In this document: positions 35,522 to 43,946 of the stretch, piece after piece
How the letters are laid out: every line of letters starts with the position of its first letter
Numbering within the stretch: the first letter of the stretch is position 1
Translations under genes and position numbers: made by a program
Notes under the pieces: model-generated
What the model saw: the letters and a program-made list of their open reading frames with translations, nothing else
What the model was told of the DNA's origin: nothing
Database searches by the model: none
DNA from: Flavobacterium ginsenosidimutans
GTDB lineage: Bacteria; Bacteroidota; Bacteroidia; Flavobacteriales; Flavobacteriaceae
Assembly (NCBI RefSeq): GCF_003254625.1
Contig: NZ_QJRJ01000080.1
Coordinates: forward strand, 124,001 to 188,000
Length of the DNA stretch: 64,000 bases
Reading direction: 5' to 3'

Positions 35522-36793
35522 ATGACAAAAGAACGTTTAACTTCACTCGATGTCTTTAGAGGATTTACCATTTTCTTAATGACAATTGTAAATAATCCGG
35601 GAAGCTGGTCTTCTATTTATCCGCCTTTAGAACACGCCGAATGGCATGGTTGCACGCCTACTGACTTAGTTTTCCCGTTTTTTGTTTTTATAATGGGAAC
35701 TGCAATTCCGTTTGCAATGCCTGTAAAACATTTTGACGGAAGTGTTTTTAATAAAATCTTAGTTCGTTCGCTTCGAATCTTCTGTTTAGGATTGTTTTTA
35801 AGTGTTTTCAGCAGAATTCATTTATTTGGTTTAGAAGGAATTCCGTTATTAATAGTGAGATTAGCAATTGCTTTTGCCGTTGCCTATGCACTTTTAGGAA
35901 ACTTTTCAATGAAAGTCAAAACCATTCTTGCAGTTGGGATCTTTATCATATTGCTTTCGCTATCTTTTAGCGGATTAGAACATTTTGAAGACACTAGAAT
36001 TCCAGGTGTTTTACAGCGAATTGCAATTGTGTATTTCTTTACTTCAATTTTATATCTAAAAACAAATTTAAAAACCCAGCTTTTAGTTTTAGCCACACTT
36101 TTAATAGGATATTGGCTTTTAATGGCTTTTGTTCCCGTTCCTGGATTTGGCCTTGCAAATTTCGAAAAAGGAACCAATTTAGCCGCTTGGATAGACGATA
36201 CGCTTTTAAACGGACATCTATGGGCATCGTCTAAAACTTGGGATCCAGAAGGAATTTTGAGCACTTTGCCAGCAATTGGAACTGGAATTTTAGGAATGTA
36301 CATTGGACAACTTCTAAATCTTTCAATCGAGAAAATTCAGATCGTGAAAAAAACAGCCATTACAGGAATTATTCTATTAATTGGCGGTTTAATTTGGAAC
36401 ACTTTCTTCCCAATTAATAAATCGCTTTGGACAAGTTCTTACGTTTTGTACACGGCAGGAATAGCAACAATTTCATTGACATTTTTATATTTTATAATTG
36501 ATGTGAAAGGCTATAAAAAATGGACCAAACTATTCTTGATTTGGGGAGTAAACCCGATGATTGTATTTTTCTTTTCAGGAATAATTCCGAGAGTTTTAGG
36601 TTCGATAAAAGTGGCAAATCCTGAAATCGCTGGAGAAGAAATTGGACTTCAAGCCTACATTTATGATCACGGAATTATGCCTTGTTTTGAAAATCCACTT
36701 AATGCATCGTTGGCTTACGCTTTATCTTATGCCATTTTCTGGTCTTTCATTTTATGGATTTTCTACAAAAAGAAACTGATTTTTAAAGTCTAG
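35522..36793 (+). CDS. Membrane acyltransferase of the HGSNAT/NagX type (DUF5009/COG4299)
   Basis: The 423-residue protein has about ten or eleven membrane helices. Family landmarks are RLTSLDVFRGFTIFLMTIVNNPG, WHGCTPTDLVFPFFVFIMG, LRIFCLGLFLS, PGVLQRIAIVYF, DPEGILSTLPAIGTGILGMYIG and WGVNPMIVFFFSG. The human relative HGSNAT acetylates terminal glucosamine across a membrane, and bacterial NagX proteins of this COG are encoded in GlcNAc-use operons. Here it closes the plus-strand arm of the salvage locus. It may acetylate de-acetylated amino sugars before import, but this is inference. Confidence 0.85.
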   Translation: MTKERLTSLDVFRGFTIFLMTIVNNPGSWSSIYPPLEHAEWHGCTPTDLVFPFFVFIMGTAIPFAMPVKHFDGSVFNKILVRSLRIFCLGLFLSVFSRIHLFGLEGIPLLIVRLAIAFAVAYALLGNFSMKVKTILAVGIFIILLSLSFSGLEHFEDTRIPGVLQRIAIVYFFTSILYLKTNLKTQLLVLATLLIGYWLLMAFVPVPGFGLANFEKGTNLAAWIDDTLLNGHLWASSKTWDPEGILSTLPAIGTGILGMYIGQLLNLSIEKIQIVKKTAITGIILLIGGLIWNTFFPINKSLWTSSYVLYTAGIATISLTFLYFIIDVKGYKKWTKLFLIWGVNPMIVFFFSGIIPRVLGSIKVANPEIAGEEIGLQAYIYDHGIMPCFENPLNASLAYALSYAIFWSFILWIFYKKKLIFKV

Positions 36794-36796
36794 TTT

Positions 36797-36955
36797 AATA
36801 TTCCGTAGGAATATCTCGTCGGTAGAAACGAATTTATCGTTTTGCATTGTGTTCCGTAGGAGCACCTGATTCTATAGAAATGGAAATTCTACCGACCAAA
36901 CATTCCTCCGGATTGATTATTTCTGAGAAAAAATAATTTCAGCCGGCCTACGTAA
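36797..36955. repeat. Palindromic repeat cluster of the TTCCGTAGGAA type
   Basis: ATATTCCGTAGGAATAT (36798-36814), GTTCCGTAGGAGC and ATTCCTCCGGAT are linked by the spacer motif CGGTAGAAA and its complement TTCTACCGA. The same building blocks recur at 59259-59380 and 60322-60538. I see no coding signal. Confidence 0.7.
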
Positions 36956-37040
36956 TTGTTGTTAGTTATAATTCTTGATGCCAGTACAAAATAGAACTGT
37001 TTTTCTTTTTTCTAAAAATTTTGAGAAAAGCAGTATCTTG

Positions 37041-37093
37041 CCGTACTAATCAAAAGCATCAGTTTCGAATTATGGATAGTCCGGTTGAAATTC
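37041..37093. promoter_or_regulatory. Candidate autoregulatory operator at the MocR gene start
   Basis: CCGTAC (37041), CAGTTT (37060), AATTAT (37068) and TAGTCCGGTTGAAATTC (37077-37093) match the region upstream of the TonB receptor gene (11237-11290) with the same order and nearly the same spacing. The right block lies inside the first codons of the gene. A TATCTTG element just before the site may be the -7 box. Confidence 0.55.
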
Positions 37094-38562
37094 CTTTTAA
37101 GAGCTTTATTCAGCTTAAGCCAGAAGAAAGCACTGCTATTTACTTGCAGATTGTTTTTGAGTTTATCAAAGCCATACAAACGGGTTTTCTTCCTGAAGGC
37201 ACTAAACTTCCCGGCACTCGAATTTTGTGCAAAGTACTTTCTGTTAATCGAAATACTTTAATCAAAGCTTTTCAGGATTTAGAATCACAAGGTTGGATAG
37301 AAACGCTTCCGAACAAAGGAACTTTTATTTTATCGCAGCAAAAACAAAAAAACAAAGCTGAATTTACGATTTCGAAAGAACAAAATTCATCGGAAGAAAA
37401 TGTTGGATTTAGTTTTCAGCGTTCGACGATTCTCGAAAATCCGATAGAAATAAGCAATCTTCCACATCAATTTAATGACGGAATGCCCGATTTAAGATTA
37501 GTTCAAACAGATGTTTTGGCCAGATTATATGTTTCGAAATTAAAAAGAAGAAAAACTTCTAAAACTTACGAACAGATAGAATTGCGTTCGCATTTGAATT
37601 TTAAAACTCATTTTTCTAATTATCTAAATCTTACTCGAGGAATTCGTATTGCAACTTCAAATTTACTTACCACAAGTAGTCATGAAATTGCTTTGTATTT
37701 GGTTACCAAAGTGCTTATTTCTCCGAATGATAAAGTGGTTGTCGCTTCTCCAGGTTATTATATGTCCAATATGACGCTAACGAATACAGGCGCGCAGATT
37801 ATTTCCATTCCTGTAAATAATGATGGAATCGATACCAAAAGATTGAAAGAAATTTGTGAAACGACCAAAATTCGAGTTTTATATTTAACCTCCAATTATC
37901 ATTATCCAACTACAATTTCGCTTAGCGCGAAAAAAAGAATCGAAGTTTTGGAATTGGCTAATCAATATGGATTTGTAATTCTAGAAGACGATTACGATTT
38001 TGATTTTCATTACGATAATAATCCTGTTTTGCCTTTAGCCGCTTTCGATTCTAATCAGAAAGTGGTTTATATTGGTTCTTTTGGAAGATCGCTTCCTTCT
38101 GGATTTAGTTACGGATTTGTTGCCGCGCCTGCGGAATTTATTAAAGAACTCGAAAAGCATCAAAACATTCTAGAACCTAGAATTGATGTACTAAAAGAAC
38201 AAGTTTTAACCGAATGGATTACCGAAGGCGAAGTGCACAGGCTTTCAAAAAAAAATAAAAAAATCTATAAAGAACGCCGAGATCATTTTGTTTCGCTTTT
38301 AAATGAAAAACTAAAAGGTAAAATCAAATTTAAGATTCCACCACGAGGATTGGCGATTTGGGTCGAATGGCTAGATCAATTTAATTTGATACAATTTCAA
38401 AAGGAATGTTCTAATCATGGTTTATTTCTCCCGAAAACCATTTTATATCAAACTAAAAACCTCACCGCAACCCGTTTAGGATTTGGACATTTAGAAAAAG
38501 AAGAAATGGAAAAGGCAGTTACTATTTTAAGTAGCTGTTTAGCTATTATTTTGGACAATTGA
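37072..38562 (+). CDS. MocR-type (GntR + aminotransferase fold) regulator lacking the usual PLP lysine
   Basis: ATG at 37072 gives 496 residues. The GntR winged helix is at 15-90 (EESTAIYLQIVFEFIKAIQTG, LPGTRILCKVLSVNRNTLIKAFQDL, GWIETLPNKGTFI). An aminotransferase-like domain fills 130-490, with ASPGYYMSNMTL, YLTSNYHYPTT and ILEDDYDFDFHY. In MocR proteins the Schiff-base lysine lies in a motif like GTFSKTL; here the segment reads IGSFGRSL, with Arg339 in its place. The protein may bind a ligand non-covalently or have lost PLP chemistry. Its own start region carries a split palindrome shared with the TonB receptor promoter at 11237, which suggests that it controls that receptor and itself. 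Confidence 0.87.
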   Translation: MDSPVEIPFKSFIQLKPEESTAIYLQIVFEFIKAIQTGFLPEGTKLPGTRILCKVLSVNRNTLIKAFQDLESQGWIETLPNKGTFILSQQKQKNKAEFTISKEQNSSEENVGFSFQRSTILENPIEISNLPHQFNDGMPDLRLVQTDVLARLYVSKLKRRKTSKTYEQIELRSHLNFKTHFSNYLNLTRGIRIATSNLLTTSSHEIALYLVTKVLISPNDKVVVASPGYYMSNMTLTNTGAQIISIPVNNDGIDTKRLKEICETTKIRVLYLTSNYHYPTTISLSAKKRIEVLELANQYGFVILEDDYDFDFHYDNNPVLPLAAFDSNQKVVYIGSFGRSLPSGFSYGFVAAPAEFIKELEKHQNILEPRIDVLKEQVLTEWITEGEVHRLSKKNKKIYKERRDHFVSLLNEKLKGKIKFKIPPRGLAIWVEWLDQFNLIQFQKECSNHGLFLPKTILYQTKNLTATRLGFGHLEKEEMEKAVTILSSCLAIILDN

Positions 38563-38629
38563 AGTGATTCTGACTAATGGAAACAAAGTCAATGATTCAG
38601 CTCCATAGATTCAAATGAGCATCTTTATA

Positions 38630-38666
38630 AAACATAACCCGTGATTGAAACCACGAGGCTATGTTT
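38630..38666 (+). terminator. Probable terminator of the MocR gene
   Basis: AAACATAACCCGTG and CACGAGGCTATGTTT form an imperfect stem with an 8-nt loop, 67 nt past the MocR stop codon and ending in TTT. Confidence 0.5.
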
Positions 38667-38695
38667 GAATATAAATGCGTATAAAACAAAAAATA

Positions 38696-38717
38696 TGGCT
38701 GTCTTTTACGACAGCCA
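38696..38717 (-). terminator. Terminator of the catalase gene
   Basis: TGGCTGTC and GACAGCCA form a perfect 8-bp stem with a 6-nt loop. On the minus strand it is followed by ATATTTTTTGTTTT. It lies 14 nt past the stop of the catalase gene. Confidence 0.82.
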
Positions 38718-38730
38718 ATTATACAATTCA

Positions 38731-40875
38731 TTACAAAGTTTTTTCTCTTTCCCAGAAACGATGTCTTCCCAAAGCTTTTATAAACGAAGTAGCTAGTAAT
38801 TTGTCTGCGCTATTTTCACTTGTCAAAACTCCAGAATCTTTAGCTTTTATATCACTGTTGTTTTTCAAGATTTGTACTCCTTCAGCTTCAGCTGCAATAA
38901 ATTTACAATGGTGATACGCATCATTTAAAAACTCTTTTACTTCTTTTATTTTTGAAAGATCTGCAATTCCTTTTCCACTTGGAATGAAGACACCATCAAA
39001 AAGCACCGATGCCGCAATTTTATAAGTTTGCTCTACTGCAATTTCTGTTCCTTCTGCAGAAACAATAGTTCCTAGATGCGGTGCTATAATAACAGCTTTT
39101 GCCCCAGCATTTTGCAAGGCTATTTTCATTACTTTAATAGAATCTGCATTTACACCATCAGCACATAAAAAAGCTATTTGTCGAGTTGCAATCGTATTTG
39201 AAATGGTTGGATTTTTAAGCATACTCAAAGCATCTGAACTTCCTATGTTTTGCTTTACTTTTGCAGGTTCTTGATTTCCTTCATCGTCTGCTCCTACTCC
39301 ATGATTAATTGGTTTTTCAATATCTTTCGGAACTGCAATTCCTAATGTTTTAGCAACTGTTGCTGCTAAATTCGAATCAACGTGATTTAAAAGTCCGAGC
39401 ATTCTTTCTCTAATCGAAACCGTTTCTACTTTTCCCAATTCAAAAGACAAAGCACTTGCAATATGATCTTGTTCTATAGGTGTCTGACTGTTGTAAAAAA
39501 GCGCTGCCTGACTAAAATGATCCGAAAAGCTTTTACTTCTTTCTCGTACTTTATGGGCATCTACTCGTTCATTGAAACTTACAAATCCGCCCTGATCCAT
39601 TTTGGCTTGAAATGGGCATCCGCCTCCTAAAGAATTTGGATGATAACTGACTTTGCCTTTTGCAATTTCCTGACGCATATGTCCGTCGCGCTGATTGTTG
39701 TGCATGGGCGCGATGGTTCTGTTAATTGGAATTTCATGAAAATTCGGACTTCCTAATCTTGATAATTGTGTGTCAGTATACGAAAATAATCTTCCTTGCA
39801 ATAAAGGATCATTTGTAAAATCAATTCCAGGAACAATATGTCCTGGGTGAAAAGCGACCTGTTCTGTTTCTGCAAAAAAGTTATCCGGATTTTTATTCAG
39901 AACCATTTTTCCGACAATAGTAACTGGAACTAATTCTTCTGGAACTAATTTTGTTGGATCAAGCAAATCAAAATCAAATTTATGTTCGTCGCTTTCAGGA
40001 ATAATCTGCACGCCTAATTCCCATTCTGGGAAGTTTCCTGCTTCTATAGCTTCCCATAAATCCAATTTATGAAAATCTGAGTTTTTCCCTGATATTTTCT
40101 GCGCTTCATCCCAAGCAACTCCATGTGTGCCTAATTTTGGTTTCCAATGAAATTTTACAAAATGCGATTCGTTTTTATCATTAATAAATCTAAAAGTATG
40201 AACTCCGAAACCTTCCATCATTCTTAAACTTCTCGGAATCGCTCTATCGCTCATTACCCACATAATCATGTGCATGGATTCGGGCATTAGCGAAATAAAA
40301 TCCCAAAACGTATCATGTGCCGAAGCCGCCTGCGGAATTTCGTTATGCGGTTCTGCTTTAACAGCATGAATCAAGTCTGGAAATTTCATGGCATCTTGAA
40401 TAAAAAATACGGGCATATTATTTCCAACTAAATCAAAAATACCTTCCTGTGTATAAAATTTTACAGCAAAACCTCGAACATCACGAGCTAAATCGGTAGA
40501 TCCTCTAGAACCAGCAACAGTCGAGAATCGAACAAAAACTGGTGTTTTGATACTCTTATCGTTTAAGAAGCCTGCTTTGGTATATTTTTCCATGCTATTG
40601 TACAATTCAAAATAACCATGCGCTCCCGAACCTCTTGCATGAACGATTCGTTCTGGAATTCTTTCGTGATCAAAATGGGTTATTTTTTCTCGTAATATGA
40701 AATCTTCTAAAAGAGAAGGGCCTCTTTCTCCAGACTTTAAAGAATTGTTATTGTCGTTTATTTTAACGCCTTGGTTAGTGGTTAAAAATTCGTTCTCGGC
40801 ATTTGATTTATTGTATTCTAAATCGTTCTGTTTCCCATCAGAATTGTCTTGGTTTGTTTTTTTTGAATTTTTCAT
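38731..40875 (-). CDS. katE: Large-subunit (clade 2, HPII-like) monofunctional catalase
   Basis: The 714-residue protein has the length and layout of KatE. A polar N-terminal arm (1-60) precedes the catalase core, with the distal His in RIVHARGSGAHGYFE, the Asn in DLVGNNMPVFFIQD and the proximal heme Tyr in RLFSYTDTQLSRLG. A C-terminal flavodoxin/DJ-1-like domain (about 560-700) includes ATRQIAFLCADGVNADSIKVM and VFIPSGKGIADL. It converts hydrogen peroxide to water and oxygen in the cytoplasm. It is a single-gene unit with its own terminator. Its neighbours include the NHEJ genes, which suggests a stationary-phase or desiccation stress cluster (inference). Confidence 0.95.
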   Translation of the reverse strand: MKNSKKTNQDNSDGKQNDLEYNKSNAENEFLTTNQGVKINDNNNSLKSGERGPSLLEDFILREKITHFDHERIPERIVHARGSGAHGYFELYNSMEKYTKAGFLNDKSIKTPVFVRFSTVAGSRGSTDLARDVRGFAVKFYTQEGIFDLVGNNMPVFFIQDAMKFPDLIHAVKAEPHNEIPQAASAHDTFWDFISLMPESMHMIMWVMSDRAIPRSLRMMEGFGVHTFRFINDKNESHFVKFHWKPKLGTHGVAWDEAQKISGKNSDFHKLDLWEAIEAGNFPEWELGVQIIPESDEHKFDFDLLDPTKLVPEELVPVTIVGKMVLNKNPDNFFAETEQVAFHPGHIVPGIDFTNDPLLQGRLFSYTDTQLSRLGSPNFHEIPINRTIAPMHNNQRDGHMRQEIAKGKVSYHPNSLGGGCPFQAKMDQGGFVSFNERVDAHKVRERSKSFSDHFSQAALFYNSQTPIEQDHIASALSFELGKVETVSIRERMLGLLNHVDSNLAATVAKTLGIAVPKDIEKPINHGVGADDEGNQEPAKVKQNIGSSDALSMLKNPTISNTIATRQIAFLCADGVNADSIKVMKIALQNAGAKAVIIAPHLGTIVSAEGTEIAVEQTYKIAASVLFDGVFIPSGKGIADLSKIKEVKEFLNDAYHHCKFIAAEAEGVQILKNNSDIKAKDSGVLTSENSADKLLATSFIKALGRHRFWEREKTL

Positions 40876-41381
40876 TTTCTGTTGATTTTACATTTATCAT
40901 TCATTCAAGGTTGTGAGGTATTTCTCAAACAATAGGCTCACAAAGTTAGAGTGCTTTTCAAGTTAAAATTTATACAATTCAGTTTAAGGGTTATAACATT
41001 CGAATCATAACATAAATGAAAATCAACATATTACTGATAATTATATAATTACGCATTTTAATCCTATAACAGAAAAAGCCCAGCAAAAAGTAACTTTGAA
41101 ATAGAGTTTTAATTCAAAAAAGGACTTAAGATTTTTTACATTATTATTGATCTTCTATTGTTATGGAATATCATATAGTATGGGTAAAGGACATTTACCA
41201 ATTTCGCCACTCAATACACTTATTTCAAGAGTTCTCAGTGGTGTAATTGGCATATTCAGCTGGATCATTCTATTTTAAAGTAGCCATTTATCAACCCCCA
41301 ATTGACTTTAACGGTTGCGATATTCAGCTGTTCTTTGCCCATATTATTTTGCAGCTAACTTTCTAACACCCACAAAAGCTT
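40876..41381. other. Intergenic region between catalase and LigD genes
   Basis: 506 nt between divergent genes, so both promoters must lie here. I found no element that matches TAnnTTTG with correct spacing. A 32-codon ORF with a hydrophobic end lies at 41180-41278, and ATATTCAGCTG occurs twice (about 41254 and 41319). No RNA gene is recognised. Confidence 0.45.
41180..41278 (+). CDS. Possible small membrane peptide ORF (32 residues)
   Basis: The ORF starts MGKGHLPISPLNTLISRV and ends LSGVIGIFSWIILF before a stop. The last 15 residues could span a membrane. It lies about 100 nt before the LigD gene on the same strand. There is no recognised family, and a second overlapping frame is also open for 27 codons, so chance is a real option. 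Confidence 0.25.
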   Translation: MGKGHLPISPLNTLISRVLSGVIGIFSWIILF

Positions 41382-43946
41382 ATGTCATTGTCTAAATACC
41401 ATCAAAAAAGAGATTTTAAACAAACCCGTGAACCCAAAGGAAAGGTTGAAAAATCGGTAAATGAACTGATTTTTGTTGTGCAGAAACATGCCGCATCACA
41501 TCTTCATTATGATTTCAGGCTGGAAATGGATGGCGTTTTAAAAAGCTGGGCAGTGCCAAAAGGTCCGTCGATGGATCCTGAAGTAAAACGTCTCGCCATG
41601 ATGGTCGAAGATCATCCATACAGTTATAAAGATTTTGAAGGTACAATTCCAGAAGGAAATTATGGCGCTGGAAATGTAATTGTGTGGGATAACGGAACTT
41701 ATACTTCTGATGAAAAAACAGCTTCTGACGAAAAACAGCTATTAAGTGATTTAGCAAAAGGACGTTTGAGTTTTGTTTTAAAAGGCAAAAAACTGAAAGG
41801 TGAATTTTCCTTGGTTAAACTTCACGGCAAACAAGAAAATGCCTGGCTTTTAATCAAGAAAAATGATAAATATGCTTCTACTGAAGATATTTTAGAAAAA
41901 AATAAATCTGTCATTTCTAAAAGAAGTTTGGAACAGCTGATAGAAAAATCTGAAAAACTCGCTTCAAAAACAGAAGAGAAAACAGAAGAGAAAACAGAAG
42001 AGAAAACAGTTGAGAAAAAAGCGGTAAAAAAAAAGTCTAATCCGAAAGTTGAAATAGCTGAGTTTATAAAACCTATGCTTGCCAGCGTACGCGAAGAACC
42101 TTTTGACGATGACGAATGGATTTTCGAAAATAAATACGACGGTTACAGAACGATTGCGGTTATAAATGGTCAGCAAGTAGATTTATTCAGCAGAAATAAA
42201 CTTTCTTTTAATTCTAATTTCAAACCTATTGCCGAGGAATTAAAACAAATAGATCATACAGTCGTTCTGGACGGCGAAGTGGTAGTGGAGAATGATTCTG
42301 GAAAAGCCGATTTCCAGCTGCTACAAAACTATATGAAAACCGGAATTGGAAATCTAAAATATTACGTTTTTGATTTATTGAATTTGGACGGAAATCTCAT
42401 TACCGAACTATCTCTTTTGGAGCGAAAAGAACTGCTTAAAATTCTCTTTAATAAATATCCATTTTCGAATGTTTTTTATTCTGAACATACTATTGGCGAC
42501 GGAATAAAACAATTTGAACAAGCAATTAAAAATAAAACCGAAGGAATCATTGCAAAAAGAGCTGACAGTACTTATGCGATAAATAGAAGAAGTACAAACT
42601 GGCTTAAAATAAAAACAGCAAATGAAGAAGAAGCTATAATTATTGGAATCACAGAACCTAAAAATTCTAGAAAATATTTTGGTGCGCTTCTTCTCGGTCA
42701 ATATGAAGGTAAAAAATTGAAATATATTGGCAAATGCGGAACTGGTTTTACAGAAGCTATTCTTAAAGAATTATATACTAAACTAAAACCACATTTTATT
42801 GAAAAATCGCCGCTTGATGAAAAAATTCCGTTGCGTGATCCGATTCAATGGGTTAAACCCAAAGTCGTTTGTCAGGTAAAATTTTCGGAGTGGACGCAAG
42901 ATCAGCATTTGAGGCATCCTGTTTATCTTGGGATCAGGATTGATAAAAAAGCGGAGAATGTCAATTATAATAAAAATGGAGATTCTAATTTAATTGAAAT
43001 GGGAGAACTAAATAAACACAAAACTGAAAATGATTACGATTTAAAAATTGGCAAAACGACGTTGCATTTGACCAATCAGAATAAAATTTATTTTCCGAAA
43101 GACAAGATTACAAAAGGTGATATTGTGCAATATTATAATGAAGTTTCTTCGTTGATTCTGCCGTATTTAAAAGACCGCCCAGAATCGATGAACCGTTTCC
43201 CAAACGGAATTGATTCTCCTAGTTTTTACCAAAAAGATGTTGATGTAGATAAAATTCCGAAATGGCTTAAAACCAAAAAAATCTTCTCAGAATCGAATAA
43301 TGCCAACATTGATTATCTTATTTGCAATAATAAAGAAACACTAATTTATATGGCCAATTTAGGCTGTATTGAAATGAATCCGTGGAATTCGACCATTAAA
43401 CATATCCAGAATCCAGATTGGCTAGTAATTGATTTAGACCCCGCAAAAGACGATTTTAAACAAGTCGTTCAAACTGCTTTAGTCGTAAAAGAAGTTTTAG
43501 ACGAATTGGAAACCGAATGTTTGTGTAAAACATCAGGCGCTTCGGGACTTCATATCTACATTCCGCTTGGTGCGCAATACGATTATGATTCTATAAAAAT
43601 TCTAGGCGAATTGATTGCCAAAGAAGTCCAATCCAGACTTCCTGATATCACGACGGTTGATAGAAGCATCAAAAAGAGAAACAACAAACTATATATCGAT
43701 TTTTTGCAAAACCGACGCGGACAAACTTTGGCAGCGCCGTATTCTGTTCGTCCAAAACCTGGCGCAACAGTTTCTACGCCTTTAGAATGGAGTGAAGTAA
43801 ATGAAAAACTGCATCCGTCGCAATTTACTATCAAAAATGTCTTGAAACGTTTTGAGAAAAAAGGCGATTTATGGAAACCTGTTTTATTGAAAGGAGCGAA
43901 TATCAAAAAGATCATTCACAAATTGGAAAATAGTCAAAACAGTTAA
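41382..43946 (+). CDS. ligD: Multidomain DNA ligase D (phosphoesterase-ligase-polymerase)
   Basis: The 854-residue protein has three parts. The 3'-phosphoesterase domain (about 1-165) has HLHYDFRLEMDGVLKSWAVPKG and GTIPEGNYGAGNVIVWDNG. The ATP-dependent ligase (about 225-530) has Lys251 in ENKYDGYR and EGIIAKRADSTY. The primase-polymerase domain (about 560-840) has WLVIDLDPAKDDF and SGASGLHIYIPLG. A TEEK repeat joins the first two. LigD repairs double-strand breaks with Ku by non-homologous end joining. The gene is convergent with ku, and the two share the TTAA at 43943-43946 as overlapping stop codons. Confidence 0.96.
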   Translation: MSLSKYHQKRDFKQTREPKGKVEKSVNELIFVVQKHAASHLHYDFRLEMDGVLKSWAVPKGPSMDPEVKRLAMMVEDHPYSYKDFEGTIPEGNYGAGNVIVWDNGTYTSDEKTASDEKQLLSDLAKGRLSFVLKGKKLKGEFSLVKLHGKQENAWLLIKKNDKYASTEDILEKNKSVISKRSLEQLIEKSEKLASKTEEKTEEKTEEKTVEKKAVKKKSNPKVEIAEFIKPMLASVREEPFDDDEWIFENKYDGYRTIAVINGQQVDLFSRNKLSFNSNFKPIAEELKQIDHTVVLDGEVVVENDSGKADFQLLQNYMKTGIGNLKYYVFDLLNLDGNLITELSLLERKELLKILFNKYPFSNVFYSEHTIGDGIKQFEQAIKNKTEGIIAKRADSTYAINRRSTNWLKIKTANEEEAIIIGITEPKNSRKYFGALLLGQYEGKKLKYIGKCGTGFTEAILKELYTKLKPHFIEKSPLDEKIPLRDPIQWVKPKVVCQVKFSEWTQDQHLRHPVYLGIRIDKKAENVNYNKNGDSNLIEMGELNKHKTENDYDLKIGKTTLHLTNQNKIYFPKDKITKGDIVQYYNEVSSLILPYLKDRPESMNRFPNGIDSPSFYQKDVDVDKIPKWLKTKKIFSESNNANIDYLICNNKETLIYMANLGCIEMNPWNSTIKHIQNPDWLVIDLDPAKDDFKQVVQTALVVKEVLDELETECLCKTSGASGLHIYIPLGAQYDYDSIKILGELIAKEVQSRLPDITTVDRSIKKRNNKLYIDFLQNRRGQTLAAPYSVRPKPGATVSTPLEWSEVNEKLHPSQFTIKNVLKRFEKKGDLWKPVLLKGANIKKIIHKLENSQNS
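41970..42017 (+). repeat. In-frame 12-bp tandem repeat in ligD (TEEK linker)
   Basis: ACAGAAGAGAAA occurs three times in a row, followed by a variant ACAGTTGAGAAA, and encodes TEEKTEEKTEEKTVEK between the phosphoesterase and ligase domains. Such repeats can gain or lose units by slippage without breaking the frame. Confidence 0.85.

Noticed and set aside
35884..36303. 139-codon open frame antisense to the acyltransferase gene.
   Set aside because: The sense frame has strong family motifs; the antisense product is rich in Ser, Lys and Pro without pattern.
41970..42017. 12-bp tandem repeat considered as a non-coding repeat.
   Set aside because: It is in frame in ligD and encodes a TEEK linker; listed as a coding repeat instead.
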